Shown: positions 55,196 to 62,998, numbered from the stretch's first letter. The stretch: 64,000 bases of DNA from Kriegella aquimaris (GCF_900103215.1 NZ_FNGV01000013.1:99109-163108); one strand, 5' to 3'. Translations and numbers: made by a program. The notes: generated from the letters alone by a model not told the origin.

Positions 55196-56269
55196 CTAAC
55201 TTTTGAGTATTTCAAATAGTTTTACGTTCAAAAATAAATTCTCTACTCCTATCTTTTGCGATTTGAGGATGCCTATCTTTTCCAACTCTTGCAGATATTC
55301 TGCCGCGGTTTGGCGTTTGGCGATGTCTTTATCTACTAAAAACTTGACCTTGCAATAGGGTTGCTCAAAGAGTAATTCTATCAATTCCTTTGAATACACA
55401 CGAGAGGGTAACTTCTCCTTAGCCAATGAGATGGTTTCCTGCATTAGCGAATTGATGGCATTTATCTTCTGTAACGTATAAATGGCCGTTTCTTCGACTC
55501 CTTTTAGCATATATAAAAGCCATCCTTCCCAATCTTGTTTTTCTGTAACTGCTTTTAACCTTTTATAATATTGATTTTTGTTTTGTATGATATATCTGCT
55601 CAAATAGAGGATCGGGGTATCCAACAAACCTTTATCAACCATGTAGAGCATATTCAAAATAAGTCCGGTTCTTCCGTTACCATCCGGAAATGGATGTATA
55701 GCCTCAAACTGGTAATGCATTACCGCCAATCGCACCAAATCATCCAGATCATTTTCCGAATGGATAAAATCTTCTAAATTCTTTAACAAGTCCCTTATGA
55801 TTGTTTCGCCCTCCGGTGGTGTATATATCGTTTTATTGTTGCTCGTTATTCGAGTACCTGTTGTTTTTCGTATACCGGCGTTGTTCTCTTTGATTGTCCG
55901 TACAATGGAAACAAATGTATTTGTTGAAAGTGGTCTTTTATCCAAGTTGTTGTAACCTTCCCATAGGGCTTGTCGATACCTCAAAACCTCCTTGGTTTGC
56001 GCATCTGTCGTATTGGTTTTGGAGGTAAACGCCCGGTACAAATTATCTTGGGTAGTAACTATATTTTCAATCTCGGAACTGTCTTTTGCTTCCTGTAAGG
56101 TAATTGCATTGCCCAATATAGATTGGTTGGGAATTTCATCGGCCCTACCCTTTAACTCGGCCAAAACTCTTGTAGCAGCGATTGCTTGCTTCAACACCTT
56201 CTTGGTTTCAAGTTCCCCTTTTGGTGGTACTAAGGGTAAATTGTTATAGGGTTCTTTTGGGTTGTACAT
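55196..56269 (-). CDS. Fic-domain protein (AMP transferase-like) with N-terminal inhibitory motif
   Basis: 357 aa, cytoplasmic. Order: Fic N-terminal helical domain with the class II inhibitory motif S-x-x-x-E-N (S64-E68-N69 in SSEIEN), the Fic core with HPFPDGNGRTGL (192-203), and a C-terminal winged-helix-like tail (YCKVKFLVDKDIAKRQTAAEYL). Canonical Fic reads HPFx(D/E)GNGRxxR; the last Arg, which contacts the nucleotide phosphates, is Leu203 here. AMP transfer may therefore be weakened or altered. The protein is preceded by a tight array of TCGACATAT half-sites, so autoregulation through the C-terminal domain is plausible. Its target is unknown. Confidence 0.85.
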   Translation of the reverse strand: MYNPKEPYNNLPLVPPKGELETKKVLKQAIAATRVLAELKGRADEIPNQSILGNAITLQEAKDSSEIENIVTTQDNLYRAFTSKTNTTDAQTKEVLRYRQALWEGYNNLDKRPLSTNTFVSIVRTIKENNAGIRKTTGTRITSNNKTIYTPPEGETIIRDLLKNLEDFIHSENDLDDLVRLAVMHYQFEAIHPFPDGNGRTGLILNMLYMVDKGLLDTPILYLSRYIIQNKNQYYKRLKAVTEKQDWEGWLLYMLKGVEETAIYTLQKINAINSLMQETISLAKEKLPSRVYSKELIELLFEQPYCKVKFLVDKDIAKRQTAAEYLQELEKIGILKSQKIGVENLFLNVKLFEILKS

Positions 56270-56273
56270 GATT

Positions 56274-56353
56274 TCGACATATGTATATCAATATGTCGAT
56301 GATATCGACACAATACAATTATATGTCGAAATTATCAATTTTTATCGACATAT
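56274..56353. promoter_or_regulatory. Operator array (TCGACATAT half-sites) upstream of the Fic gene
   Basis: Two perfect 9-bp inverted repeats of the same word: TCGACATAT (56274-56282) with ATATGTCGA (56291-56299), and ATATGTCGA (56321-56329) with TCGACATAT (56345-56353). A further half TCGACA is at 56305-56310. They begin five bases before the Fic start codon and cover the expected promoter. Confidence 0.7.
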
Positions 56354-56364
56354 ATTGAATTTAG

Positions 56365-56575
56365 TTATAAAGTCAAATCTTGGAGTTTTCTACCAAATCC
56401 ATCGTCCGCTACCAACTTCAAAAAATCATCCTGCAATCTCAAAGTTCTCAACACATTAAAATATGCACCAATACTAACACTTGTTACCCTTTTCTATCTG
56501 ATATAAAGTTTTTCTATCTATCCCAGCCAGTTCAGATACTTGAATAGTGGTGAGCTTTCTTCGTTTAAAGTATCA
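56365..56575 (-). pseudogene. Frameshifted XRE/HipB-like antitoxin remnant
   Basis: One minus-strand frame reads YFKRRKLTTIQVSELAG then IDRKTLYQIEKGN and stops. A second frame picks up at once with SVSIGAYFNVLRTL and DDFLKLVADDGFGRKLQDLTL to a TAA at 56365. Joined, these form the helix-turn-helix and tail of HipB/Y4mF-type antitoxins (KGN-x-SVSIGAYFKVLRVLGL in relatives). An in-frame stop lies upstream, so the start is missing. It sits in front of the Fic operator array in the same orientation and overlaps the start of the T9SS fragment on the other strand. Confidence 0.65.
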
Positions 56576-56974
56576 GGAAGTAAGGAATATACGGTAGCGT
56601 TTAACGGAAACATCGAAACCTTCTTGTTTGATTCTACTTCAGAAAGAGAGATTAAATTGTATGATTTAAAGACCGATAATAAAATCTTGATTTCGGGTAA
56701 AAGCGATTGTCAAGGTAAATTAGAAGATACCGTTTTACTGACTGATAAGGCCATGCTCTACCCCACCTTTTCATCGAACAACATATACATGGTAAACGAG
56801 GAGCCGGGTACCGAGGTATTCGTTTACAACCAGTCCGGAAAGCTTTTATTACACAAAAAGACAGAAAGCCTAAAAAGCAAATCTATTGACCTTACCGGTT
56901 ATGCTTCAGGTCTTTATATCGTGCATTTAAGATCAAAAGGGACAACCGAAACTTTTAAAGTAATAAAAAAATGA
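56540..56974 (+). CDS. Orphan T9SS C-terminal part of a surface protein (5'-truncated)
   Basis: 144 aa without a signal peptide. The first 75 residues (SSFKVSGSKEYTVAFNG, ISGKSDCQGKLEDTVLL) resemble the region just before the T9SS sorting domain in large flavobacterial surface proteins. The last 70 (LYPTFSSNNIYMVNEEPG ... IDLTGYASGLYIVHLRSKG ... FKVIKK) are a type A sorting domain. A real T9SS cargo needs an N-terminal signal, so this is the tail of a longer gene cut off by the XRE/Fic segment. The annotated ATG at 56540 overlaps the XRE remnant and is probably not a true start. Its partner gene follows with a 4-base overlap. Confidence 0.6.
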   Translation: MNSGELSSFKVSGSKEYTVAFNGNIETFLFDSTSEREIKLYDLKTDNKILISGKSDCQGKLEDTVLLTDKAMLYPTFSSNNIYMVNEEPGTEVFVYNQSGKLLLHKKTESLKSKSIDLTGYASGLYIVHLRSKGTTETFKVIKK

Positions 56975-57687
56975 AGCTTTTTCACAAGAAATCCACGGTT
57001 TTAATGCTAGTCCTTTTTGGATTGTTGGCCGCTTGTACAAAATTGCCCCCTTCAGAAGGTGAAACGGCAAAAACCCCACTAGAGGAAGAACCTAAATCAC
57101 CTGAAAAAGCCGACGTGTTAGTTCCTGTCAATGGTGATACCTGTTCTGAGTTTGAGAACATAGAGAACGAACCTGAAAAAGCATTGGTATTTTTTAGCTG
57201 GTCACTGGCGGCCCACACCGAGAATTACCTTTTGGAGGTTTTTGAATCCGATACTTTAGTTAAAAGTATTACAGTTGATAGAACAGATACCAAGGTGCTT
57301 CTTGATAAAGGAAAATTATATGTTTGGACCGTAACATCAAAAAATACAGTAGGGGAAATGAAAAGTGACACCTTTTCTTTTACCACGCCCGGGACACCGA
57401 TAGGGAATTTTGTGCCTTATACCGCTCAAATAACCGTGGATTTTGATACGACCAATTCAGAGATGACCATTTCATGGGTGGGCAACGATGAAGATGGAGA
57501 CACCTTATCATACGACCTTATTGTTAAAGAAGATGAAGAAACCATAGTGGAACAATCGGATATTACGGAATCAGCATTCGGACCTATTGCAACTATTCCC
57601 GGTAAGAATTATTTGATTGAAGTCGTTAGTTTTGACTCCTACGGTAATTATTCTACGGCCAGGTATAGCGAAGCTGCACCAAACTAA
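56971..57687 (+). CDS. Fibronectin-III-like lipoprotein
   Basis: 238 aa. Signal peptide ending in LAAC (Cys22), then an acidic linker (EEEPKSPEKAD) and two fibronectin-type-III-like repeats: one from about 48 (VLVPVNGDTC ... VFFSWSLAAHTENYLLEVFESD) and one from about 150 (ITVDFDTTNSEMTISWVGNDEDGDTLSYDLIV). The ATGA overlap with the preceding T9SS fragment shows the two were one operon. Small lipoproteins of this kind often follow long T9SS surface proteins in Flavobacteriaceae and are thought to bind or tether them. Its partner is truncated, so it may no longer have a function. Confidence 0.7.
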   Translation: MKLFHKKSTVLMLVLFGLLAACTKLPPSEGETAKTPLEEEPKSPEKADVLVPVNGDTCSEFENIENEPEKALVFFSWSLAAHTENYLLEVFESDTLVKSITVDRTDTKVLLDKGKLYVWTVTSKNTVGEMKSDTFSFTTPGTPIGNFVPYTAQITVDFDTTNSEMTISWVGNDEDGDTLSYDLIVKEDEETIVEQSDITESAFGPIATIPGKNYLIEVVSFDSYGNYSTARYSEAAPN

Positions 57688-57740
57688 TAAATATCACCAA
57701 AAATTAGTTTCATTTTCTGAAACAGAGTATTTAAACTCCA

Positions 57741-57804
57741 AATCTTACCGAAAAACATTTCGCGTGGATCCCGTCCGGTTTTTTTAGTTCCGGCAGATAA
57801 GCGT
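57741..57804 (+). repeat. About 65-bp direct repeat, left copy (pair with 60999-61063)
   Basis: Aligns with the right copy over its whole length with a few mismatches and a small gap. Shared words are AATCTTACC, CGCGTGGATCC, GTCCGGTTTTT and TTCCGGCAGATAAGCGT. Unlike the right copy it lacks the second arm of the inverted repeat beyond the repeat end. It lies upstream of the cupin gene. The other bases of 57688-58020 show only a possible promoter. Confidence 0.75.
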
Positions 57805-57983
57805 GAAGCTACAAATACTGTTCCAAAAGTACTGCTAAAAAATTTGATTAAAGCGTGGTTTTCTTTCGTCTTAATTGTTATTCAGCAATTATTAAATGAG
57901 TTTTATTCTTTCAAAATTATCATTTTGACACACTCGGTCAATTTATTGAAGGTCCTAGTCAGTTAAAGTACATTTATTCTCGC

Positions 57984-57991
57984 TAGTTTTG
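57984..57991 (+). promoter_or_regulatory. Possible Bacteroidetes -7 element (TAGTTTTG) of the cupin gene
   Basis: TAGTTTTG fits the TAnnTTTG consensus and ends 30 bases before the first possible ATG. I could not find a matching TTTG at the expected upstream spacing, so this is a weak candidate. Confidence 0.3.
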
Positions 57992-58020
57992 ATTCGTACA
58001 ATAGTAGTAGACCAATAATA

Positions 58021-58731
58021 ATGATAAATATTTTAACTATGCTTAAAGAAAAAAACCTTAAACTAATGAAATTAGCTGCCTTAACCCTATTATTTACCAT
58101 GGTTCAAGGTTGTGGTGAAAATGGGGATAAATCTGAGAAAAAAGAAGATCCAATAGCAGCACTTTCTCCCGACGAAAAAGAAGAATCTCATAGTCACGAT
58201 AATATAACGCATTCAAACCCTAGTAAAAGAATAGTAAAGCCAGAGGAGGCTCGACAATTATGGATATTTCCAGAGAGCGCAGACAAACTTGGGTCTGGAG
58301 GACTGCTACAAATTTATATGGATCCTGAAAGTCACCCCGATGCTTCTTCAGGTTTTTCAAAATACGAGTTGGGTGTAGGTGGAGCCTTGCCAGAACACAA
58401 GCATAATAAAACGGAAGAGATTGCTTATTTTCTTTCAGGAACGGGTATCGTAATAAGTTATGAGAACGATGAGCGAAAAGAAACAGTTGTTAAAGAAGGC
58501 TACGTATGGTATACGGCACCGGGAGAATGGCATTCGTTCCAGAATACGGGTAATGAACCATTAAAACTGGTATTTGCCACTGTTCCAAATGCCAAACATG
58601 GGTTGTTGGATTTTTTCAAAAAAGTAGGGGTAGCGCCGGGAAAAGAACCGTCTAATGCCATGAGTGCAGAGGAATTCGCCAAATTGGCATCTGACAACGA
58701 CCTGATTTTAAAACCTGCAGAAATCGATTAG
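58021..58731 (+). CDS. Cupin-domain lipoprotein
   Basis: 236 aa as written. The Met at residue 16 begins a better lipoprotein signal (MKLAALTLLFTMVQGC), so the true start may be 58066 or one of the upstream ATGs (58021, 58039). After a His-rich acidic linker (EESHSHDNITHS) one cupin domain follows (about 100-190) with PEHKHNKTEEIAYFLSGTG and PGEWHSFQNTGNEPLKL. All four metal ligands (three His and one Glu) are in place. It could be an isomerase, dioxygenase or binding protein at the cell surface. It starts a + strand group with an AraC regulator and an acyl-CoA dehydrogenase between two direct repeats. Confidence 0.8.
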   Translation: MINILTMLKEKNLKLMKLAALTLLFTMVQGCGENGDKSEKKEDPIAALSPDEKEESHSHDNITHSNPSKRIVKPEEARQLWIFPESADKLGSGGLLQIYMDPESHPDASSGFSKYELGVGGALPEHKHNKTEEIAYFLSGTGIVISYENDERKETVVKEGYVWYTAPGEWHSFQNTGNEPLKLVFATVPNAKHGLLDFFKKVGVAPGKEPSNAMSAEEFAKLASDNDLILKPAEID

Positions 58732-58908
58732 CAATCCGTTTGCTATACACTACTCTGAAAGAGCACCTAAATGAACACCTATTTAAAAAAGAGACATTTG
58801 ATCAATTTAGTAAGATAAATGGTCGATTATTGCCCGAGATGTCTTTAATAGGCTCATTCTCTTAAAAAAACTGTACTTTACAAAGGATAAAAAATTTACA
58901 TAAAAATA

Positions 58909-59775
58909 ATGGGTAACGGTTACGACATCGCAAAAAGCACCCCTACGTTCAGAAAAATTGAAGTGTCGTCACTAATGTTTTCGGAGTATCGATGTATGCA
59001 GGAGAAATCTATATTCACTACTTGGAACCATCTAAATTATTTTATTTATGTGCTAGAGGGTAAAAAGAAATGGCGAACGCTAGAGCATAGCTATATGGTG
59101 AATGCCAATGAGGTGCTTTTTGTGAAGAAGGGAGCAAATATTATTGAAAAGTATTTTGACTCGGATTTTTGCGCCATGGTAATCTTTATTCCCGATTCTT
59201 ATGTCAGGGATTTTATGTCACAAAAACCTGAAATAGGTGCCAATCAAAAAAGTACTTTTCAAAGTGATAGTGCCATTCCTCTGAAAATGGATAGAACGTT
59301 AAGTACCTATTTTACTTCAATGTTAGATTATTTTTTTAATCAAGAAATGCCTTCAAAGTATTTGATGGAAATTAAATTCCAAGAATTATTAGTCAATATT
59401 CTTTCACTGCCTTATAACCCTGAAATCGGGAGCTATTTCAAACAGATTGCCCAAGAAGTTAAACCATCGGTTAAGAACATAATGGAATCCAATTTTATTT
59501 ACAATTTATCCCTAGAAGAATTTGCTAGACTTTCGCACAGAAGCTTAAGTACTTTTAATCGGGACTTTTATAGTGTTTATGGAACATCACCAGGGAAATG
59601 GCTTACTAAAAAAAGGCTTCTCCATGCGAAACGATTATTGGAGAATACCAATCAAAAAGTATATGAGGTAGCTTTCGATAGTGGTTTTGAAAGTCCTGCG
59701 CATTTTGCAAGAGTATTCAAAAACGAGAATGGTATTACCCCTTTAAAATTTCAAAAAGCGCAACTATCTGTTTGA
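58909..59775 (+). CDS. AraC-family regulator (ExsA-type N-terminus)
   Basis: 288 aa. The N-terminal half (about 20-150, LNYFIYVLEGKKKWRTLEHSYMVN, ANEVLFVKKGANIIEKYF) is a cupin-like sensor of the ExsA-type. The C-terminal hundred residues form the AraC DNA-binding domain: LSLEEFARLSHRSLSTFNRDF, then YEVAFDSGFESPAHFARVFK and the closing NGITPLKF. It is co-directional with the cupin gene 178 bases upstream and the acyl-CoA dehydrogenase gene 31 bases downstream, so it most likely controls these. The other AraC gene of the window (48546-49406) has a different N-terminal type. Confidence 0.88.
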   Translation: MGNGYDIAKSTPTFRKIEVSSLMFSEYRCMQEKSIFTTWNHLNYFIYVLEGKKKWRTLEHSYMVNANEVLFVKKGANIIEKYFDSDFCAMVIFIPDSYVRDFMSQKPEIGANQKSTFQSDSAIPLKMDRTLSTYFTSMLDYFFNQEMPSKYLMEIKFQELLVNILSLPYNPEIGSYFKQIAQEVKPSVKNIMESNFIYNLSLEEFARLSHRSLSTFNRDFYSVYGTSPGKWLTKKRLLHAKRLLENTNQKVYEVAFDSGFESPAHFARVFKNENGITPLKFQKAQLSV

Positions 59776-59805
59776 GAGGTGTCATAAAAAAATTTCAGCC
59801 GTATT

Positions 59806-60942
59806 ATGTATAGTCATGAAAACAAGGTAAATGAAACCCCTTCAAATCAATGGTTAGATTTAATAGACCAGCTTGGGCACCAGTTGTCTGCAAATGGAAT
59901 TGCCCATGATCAGGCCGAGACTTTTGTAGCCGATAATTATCAGTTATTGAAAAAACAAGGATATCTAACTGCCATGATACCCAAAGAATTGGGAGGTGCC
60001 GGAGTTTCCTTTACCGATATGTGTGCCATATTGGTTAAAATAGGGCAGTATTGCCCTTCTACGGCATTAGCATTGTCCATGCACCAACACCTTCTTGCGG
60101 CCAATATCTGGAAATATAAACACCAAGGCACAGGTGAAGAATTCTTAAGAGAGGTAGTGGATAAAAACCTGGTGTTGGTCAGTACTGGTGCACGTGACTG
60201 GCTATCTTCCAATGGTACCATGATAAAAGCCGACAATGGTTACTGGGTTTCTGCAACAAAACAATTTGCGAGTCAATCTGCAATAGGAGATCTCTTGGTG
60301 ACCAGCATACCTTATAATGATCCAGAAGAGGGATGGCAGGTACTACATTTTACAGTGTCTATGAAATCTGAGGGGCTAAAACTAATGGATGATTGGCAGA
60401 CGTTGGGAATGCGTGGAACAGGTTCACAGACTGTGATTCTTGATAATGTATTTATTTCAGAAGACTCCATAGTGATGAAAAGAGCAAAAGGCGAATTCCC
60501 TCTGTTTTGGAATGTGGTATTAACCGTAGCATTGCCCTTAATAATGGCTCCGTATGTAGGGATTGCAAAAAAGGCTATGAAAATTACTTTAGAAAAATCA
60601 AAAGCGAAACAAACAAGACCAGTTGACACTACTTTCTTGCTTGGGGAAACTTATAATAGCCTAACGTTAGCCCAAGTGCTACATAAGGATATGATTGAAA
60701 TAGCAAATAATTTAGCTTTTCAGGCTGACGAAAGAATAGGTGTTGAAATGTTGACTAGAAAGACATTGATAGCAAATGCTTGCACAGAAGTTGTCAATAA
60801 AGCAATGGAAACAGTAGGTGGACAAAGTTTTTATCGAATATTTGAGCTTGAGCGACTCCTCCGGGACATGCAAGCGGTTGGTTTTCATACATTACCTGAA
60901 AAAAAACAGCAGTATTTTACAGGAGAATTTTTGTTGAAATAA
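59806..60942 (+). CDS. Acyl-CoA dehydrogenase family protein
   Basis: 378 aa. The three domains are in order: an N-terminal helical domain (MIPKELGGAGVSFTDM, about 50-66), the beta-middle domain (GYWVSATKQFASQS, GMRGTGSQTVILDNVFI; about 145-215), and a C-terminal helical domain with METVGGQSFYRIFELERLLRD and the Arg-Asp near the flavin site. Such enzymes oxidise acyl-CoA or related compounds with FAD. Distant members act on nitroalkanes or as halogenases and monooxygenases, and the acyl group is unknown here. The gene follows the AraC gene by 31 bases and ends 56 bases before the right direct repeat. Confidence 0.85.
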   Translation: MYSHENKVNETPSNQWLDLIDQLGHQLSANGIAHDQAETFVADNYQLLKKQGYLTAMIPKELGGAGVSFTDMCAILVKIGQYCPSTALALSMHQHLLAANIWKYKHQGTGEEFLREVVDKNLVLVSTGARDWLSSNGTMIKADNGYWVSATKQFASQSAIGDLLVTSIPYNDPEEGWQVLHFTVSMKSEGLKLMDDWQTLGMRGTGSQTVILDNVFISEDSIVMKRAKGEFPLFWNVVLTVALPLIMAPYVGIAKKAMKITLEKSKAKQTRPVDTTFLLGETYNSLTLAQVLHKDMIEIANNLAFQADERIGVEMLTRKTLIANACTEVVNKAMETVGGQSFYRIFELERLLRDMQAVGFHTLPEKKQQYFTGEFLLK

Positions 60943-60998
60943 CGAATTAGTGCCAACTATCATATAAAGAAAATAGTTTTTTAGAAAGGTGTCCCCAA

Positions 60999-61063
60999 AA
61001 TCTTACCCAAAACTTTGCGCGTGGATCCTGTCCGGTTTTTGTAGTGTTCCGGCAGATAAGCGT
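60999..61063 (+). repeat. About 65-bp direct repeat, right copy (pair with 57741-57804)
   Basis: Second copy of the repeat, ending at the mobilization genes. It includes the left arm and loop of the long hairpin at 61027-61082, whose right arm is present only here. The two copies enclose about 3.2 kb with the cupin, AraC and acyl-CoA dehydrogenase genes. Confidence 0.75.
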
Positions 61064-61082
61064 TAAACAAAAACCGGATAGG
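61027..61082. other. 16-bp stem hairpin beside the mobilization genes
   Basis: CCTGTCCGGTTTTTGT (61027-61042) pairs with ACAAAAACCGGATAGG (61067-61082). One pair is G-U; all others match. The 24-base loop contains TTCCGG. It follows the stop of the DUF6730 gene by eight bases on the minus strand. It may be a terminator for the mob operon, the end of the element or a DNA structure used in transfer. Confidence 0.65.
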
Positions 61083-61090
61083 GCGCACCC

Positions 61091-61558
61091 CTACTTTTGA
61101 TTTGAAACGCTATCTTTTTTTCTGGCCCACCTCACGAAATCCTTGTAGACTATTGGATGGTCATTAAAATAGCTTCGTAATGTGTCCATTCCCGCCTCCT
61201 TGCCCATAATAAATGCAGCTTCCTTTTTATCTTCGAATTGGATAAAATAATAGCCAAGGTAACTGAAAGCGATAGTATTCATGCACAGGAAAATGTACAG
61301 CACAATCCCCTCCAATTTAGGCATTAATCTCGCTTTTTTGACAGTAGTTAGTATTTCCTGCGTTCGCTTCTCACTGGAATCCTCTTTTCTTTGTTGTAAC
61401 CTTAAAAAGTCCTTTAGGTAAGCTTCTATCATACTTGAATCCGCCTGTACCTTTACATTATTAAGTTTTTTTGAAAGTTCCGTCAATTTATCCATGGAGG
61501 CGTTGAACCCCGATATTTCTTGAGTCAGCACTTCCATAATTTCATCCAATTTTGCCAT
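61091..61558 (-). CDS. DUF6730 family membrane protein of the mobilization operon
   Basis: 155 aa. The first 80 residues are charged and helical, probably coiled coil (MAKLDEIMEVLTQEISGF, TELSKKLNNVKVQAD). One transmembrane helix follows (about 84-106, LEGIVLYIFLCMNTIAFSYLGYYF without breaks longer than the membrane span) and then a soluble tail (YFNDHPIVYKDFVRWARKKD). It matches my memory of the DUF6730 family found beside mob genes of Flavobacteriaceae. It is the last gene of the mobC-mobA operon, four bases after mobA. A role in coupling the relaxosome to the membrane is possible; nothing is proven. Confidence 0.7.
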   Translation of the reverse strand: MAKLDEIMEVLTQEISGFNASMDKLTELSKKLNNVKVQADSSMIEAYLKDFLRLQQRKEDSSEKRTQEILTTVKKARLMPKLEGIVLYIFLCMNTIAFSYLGYYFIQFEDKKEAAFIMGKEAGMDTLRSYFNDHPIVYKDFVRWARKKDSVSNQK

Positions 61559-61562
61559 AATC

Positions 61563-62432
61563 CTATATTTGCATTCCTAATCCGATCGATTTTTTGACGG
61601 CCAGTTTGATGGCCTTTTTCGCGATGTTCGCCGCCAAGTTCGGCGTTATTCCCACGGTCTTGCCCAGCACTTTTAAAGTATTGTACTTGGCTATTTTCTT
61701 TGTCGCACTCTTATCGAAGCCTATACGCTCCGCAATTCTGCCCATCGACATGGAACGGTGTACCTCGCTTCCTTTCAGGTTCTCTCCGTTGTAGGCAAAA
61801 CGAAAGCCTTGAAGCCGGTTCTGTTTGTTGATGCTCGGGAGGACCTCGACATCCTTTTGTTCCATGTATTTGATGTATTGGTCAAAATCCTTCGGTCTCA
61901 TTTCATTGATGACCTTTTCATGGAGCCGTTTGATCTCTGCCCTGATGTCCTTCACCTTGTCGAGTTTTTGTTGTTGTACCTCCCTGACCGTGGTCAACCC
62001 CATCTGCTTTGCCACCCTTTCGGCCACCTGTTGGCTCCGTTTCCCGATAAAGCTGTCCTTGTAGGCCTTGCCCTGAAAGTTGATGCGGTTCACGTACAGA
62101 TGGATATGGACATGCGCCTTGTTCCGGTGTACAAAGGCAATGGCCTGGTTCTCCTGGAGCTTCATTTCCCTTACAAAGCGTTCGGTGATTTCATTGAGCC
62201 CTTCGTTCGTAAGTTCCTTTCCATCCTTAATGGTAGGACTCAAAACAAAACTCAAGGTATTTTTCCGGCAAAGGTGGTTCTGTTGTTGGATGATCTTAAA
62301 CTCTTGGGTAATCTCCTTTGGGGTCTCCCCGGCCACATGCTGGCTACAAACGATCACAGGATTTTTCTCCTCGCTCAGTCCATAGCCCATGGAAGCCCCT
62401 GTATGCGATATGGATTTTCCCATGCCGATCAT
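61563..62432 (-). CDS. mobA: MobA-type relaxase/mobilization nuclease
   Basis: 289 aa. The relaxase core has the metal-binding HUH-type motif HVHIHLYVNRIN (about 111-122, HIHLYVN) preceded by AFVHRNKAH. A catalytic Tyr is probably among the first residues (GMGYGL is a Tyr-containing stretch near residue 16). The C-terminal half is basic and helical, probably DNA-binding. MobA nicks the transfer origin and carries the strand to the recipient using a helper conjugation machine. It overlaps mobC by four bases (62429-62432). The length fits the small MobA proteins of Bacteroidota mobilizable elements. Confidence 0.85.
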   Translation of the reverse strand: MIGMGKSISHTGASMGYGLSEEKNPVIVCSQHVAGETPKEITQEFKIIQQQNHLCRKNTLSFVLSPTIKDGKELTNEGLNEITERFVREMKLQENQAIAFVHRNKAHVHIHLYVNRINFQGKAYKDSFIGKRSQQVAERVAKQMGLTTVREVQQQKLDKVKDIRAEIKRLHEKVINEMRPKDFDQYIKYMEQKDVEVLPSINKQNRLQGFRFAYNGENLKGSEVHRSMSMGRIAERIGFDKSATKKIAKYNTLKVLGKTVGITPNLAANIAKKAIKLAVKKSIGLGMQI

Positions 62433-62725
62433 CTCCTAAAGTTTAAAAGGTGCTGTCGTATCTCGCTGGCAAGTTGGGTCACTTCCGCTGTCAATCTTGG
62501 GTTCCGTTTTTTGAACATATTCCCGATGAGCTTAAAATTGTTCTGGTACTTCAAGAGCATTTTGTAGGTTTCGATCTGTTCCTCTGAAAGTCGTTCGATG
62601 ATCCGATCGTTAAAAGCGGCACGGCGACAATATTCACTGATGGAAAGTCCGCTCTTTTTGGCCTTGACCCTGAGCAGTTTCTTCTCATAGATGGAACATC
62701 TGAACTGTACGAACTCCTTTTTCAC
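62429..62725 (-). CDS. mobC: MobC-type relaxosome accessory protein
   Basis: 98 aa, basic, starting MKKEFVQFRCSIYEKKLL. It contains the MobC/BfmC-like ribbon-helix-helix opening (RVKAKKSGLSISEYCRRAAF) and the conserved tail region (GNMFKKRNPRLTAEVTQLASEIR). It would bind DNA at the transfer origin and help the relaxase. Its stop overlaps the relaxase start by four bases. The upstream 273 bases contain a near-perfect inverted repeat that could be its binding site. Confidence 0.82.
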   Translation of the reverse strand: MKKEFVQFRCSIYEKKLLRVKAKKSGLSISEYCRRAAFNDRIIERLSEEQIETYKMLLKYQNNFKLIGNMFKKRNPRLTAEVTQLASEIRQHLLNFRR

Positions 62726-62852
62726 TTCCGGTATTTTTACTATTGTGGAAATAGATTCTATTAATTTTTATCCAACCAAGACGTTTTTTTAAATCATATA
62801 TCAATGGCCAATTTATAACGTGTGGCCTTTTGTGACCATCGGGAACAAAAGC

Positions 62853-62880
62853 AAGATTTGTCATGACAATGACACATCTT
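62853..62880. promoter_or_regulatory. Near-perfect inverted repeat upstream of mobC, candidate oriT or operator
   Basis: AAGATTTGTCAT (62853-62864) and ATGACACATCTT (62869-62880) pair in 11 of 12 positions around a 4-base centre GACA. It lies about 130 bases upstream of the mobC start in an otherwise empty 273-base gap. This is the usual place of a transfer origin, but the site is not confirmed. Confidence 0.45.
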
Positions 62881-62998
62881 GAATTCTTACTCATACGTAA
62901 TTCATTGGGTAATGATTTCGATATCCGTTTTTCATCCTTTTATACTTCTTCTCTAATATTTTATTGACTAAAATCTCAAATCCTGTTCTTAAATAATG

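Noticed and set aside
61758..62567. Long plus-strand reading frame (269 codons) opposite mobA
   Set aside because: It is the antisense of the relaxase gene; the minus strand has HIHLYVN and the mobC overlap, while the plus frame has no motif.
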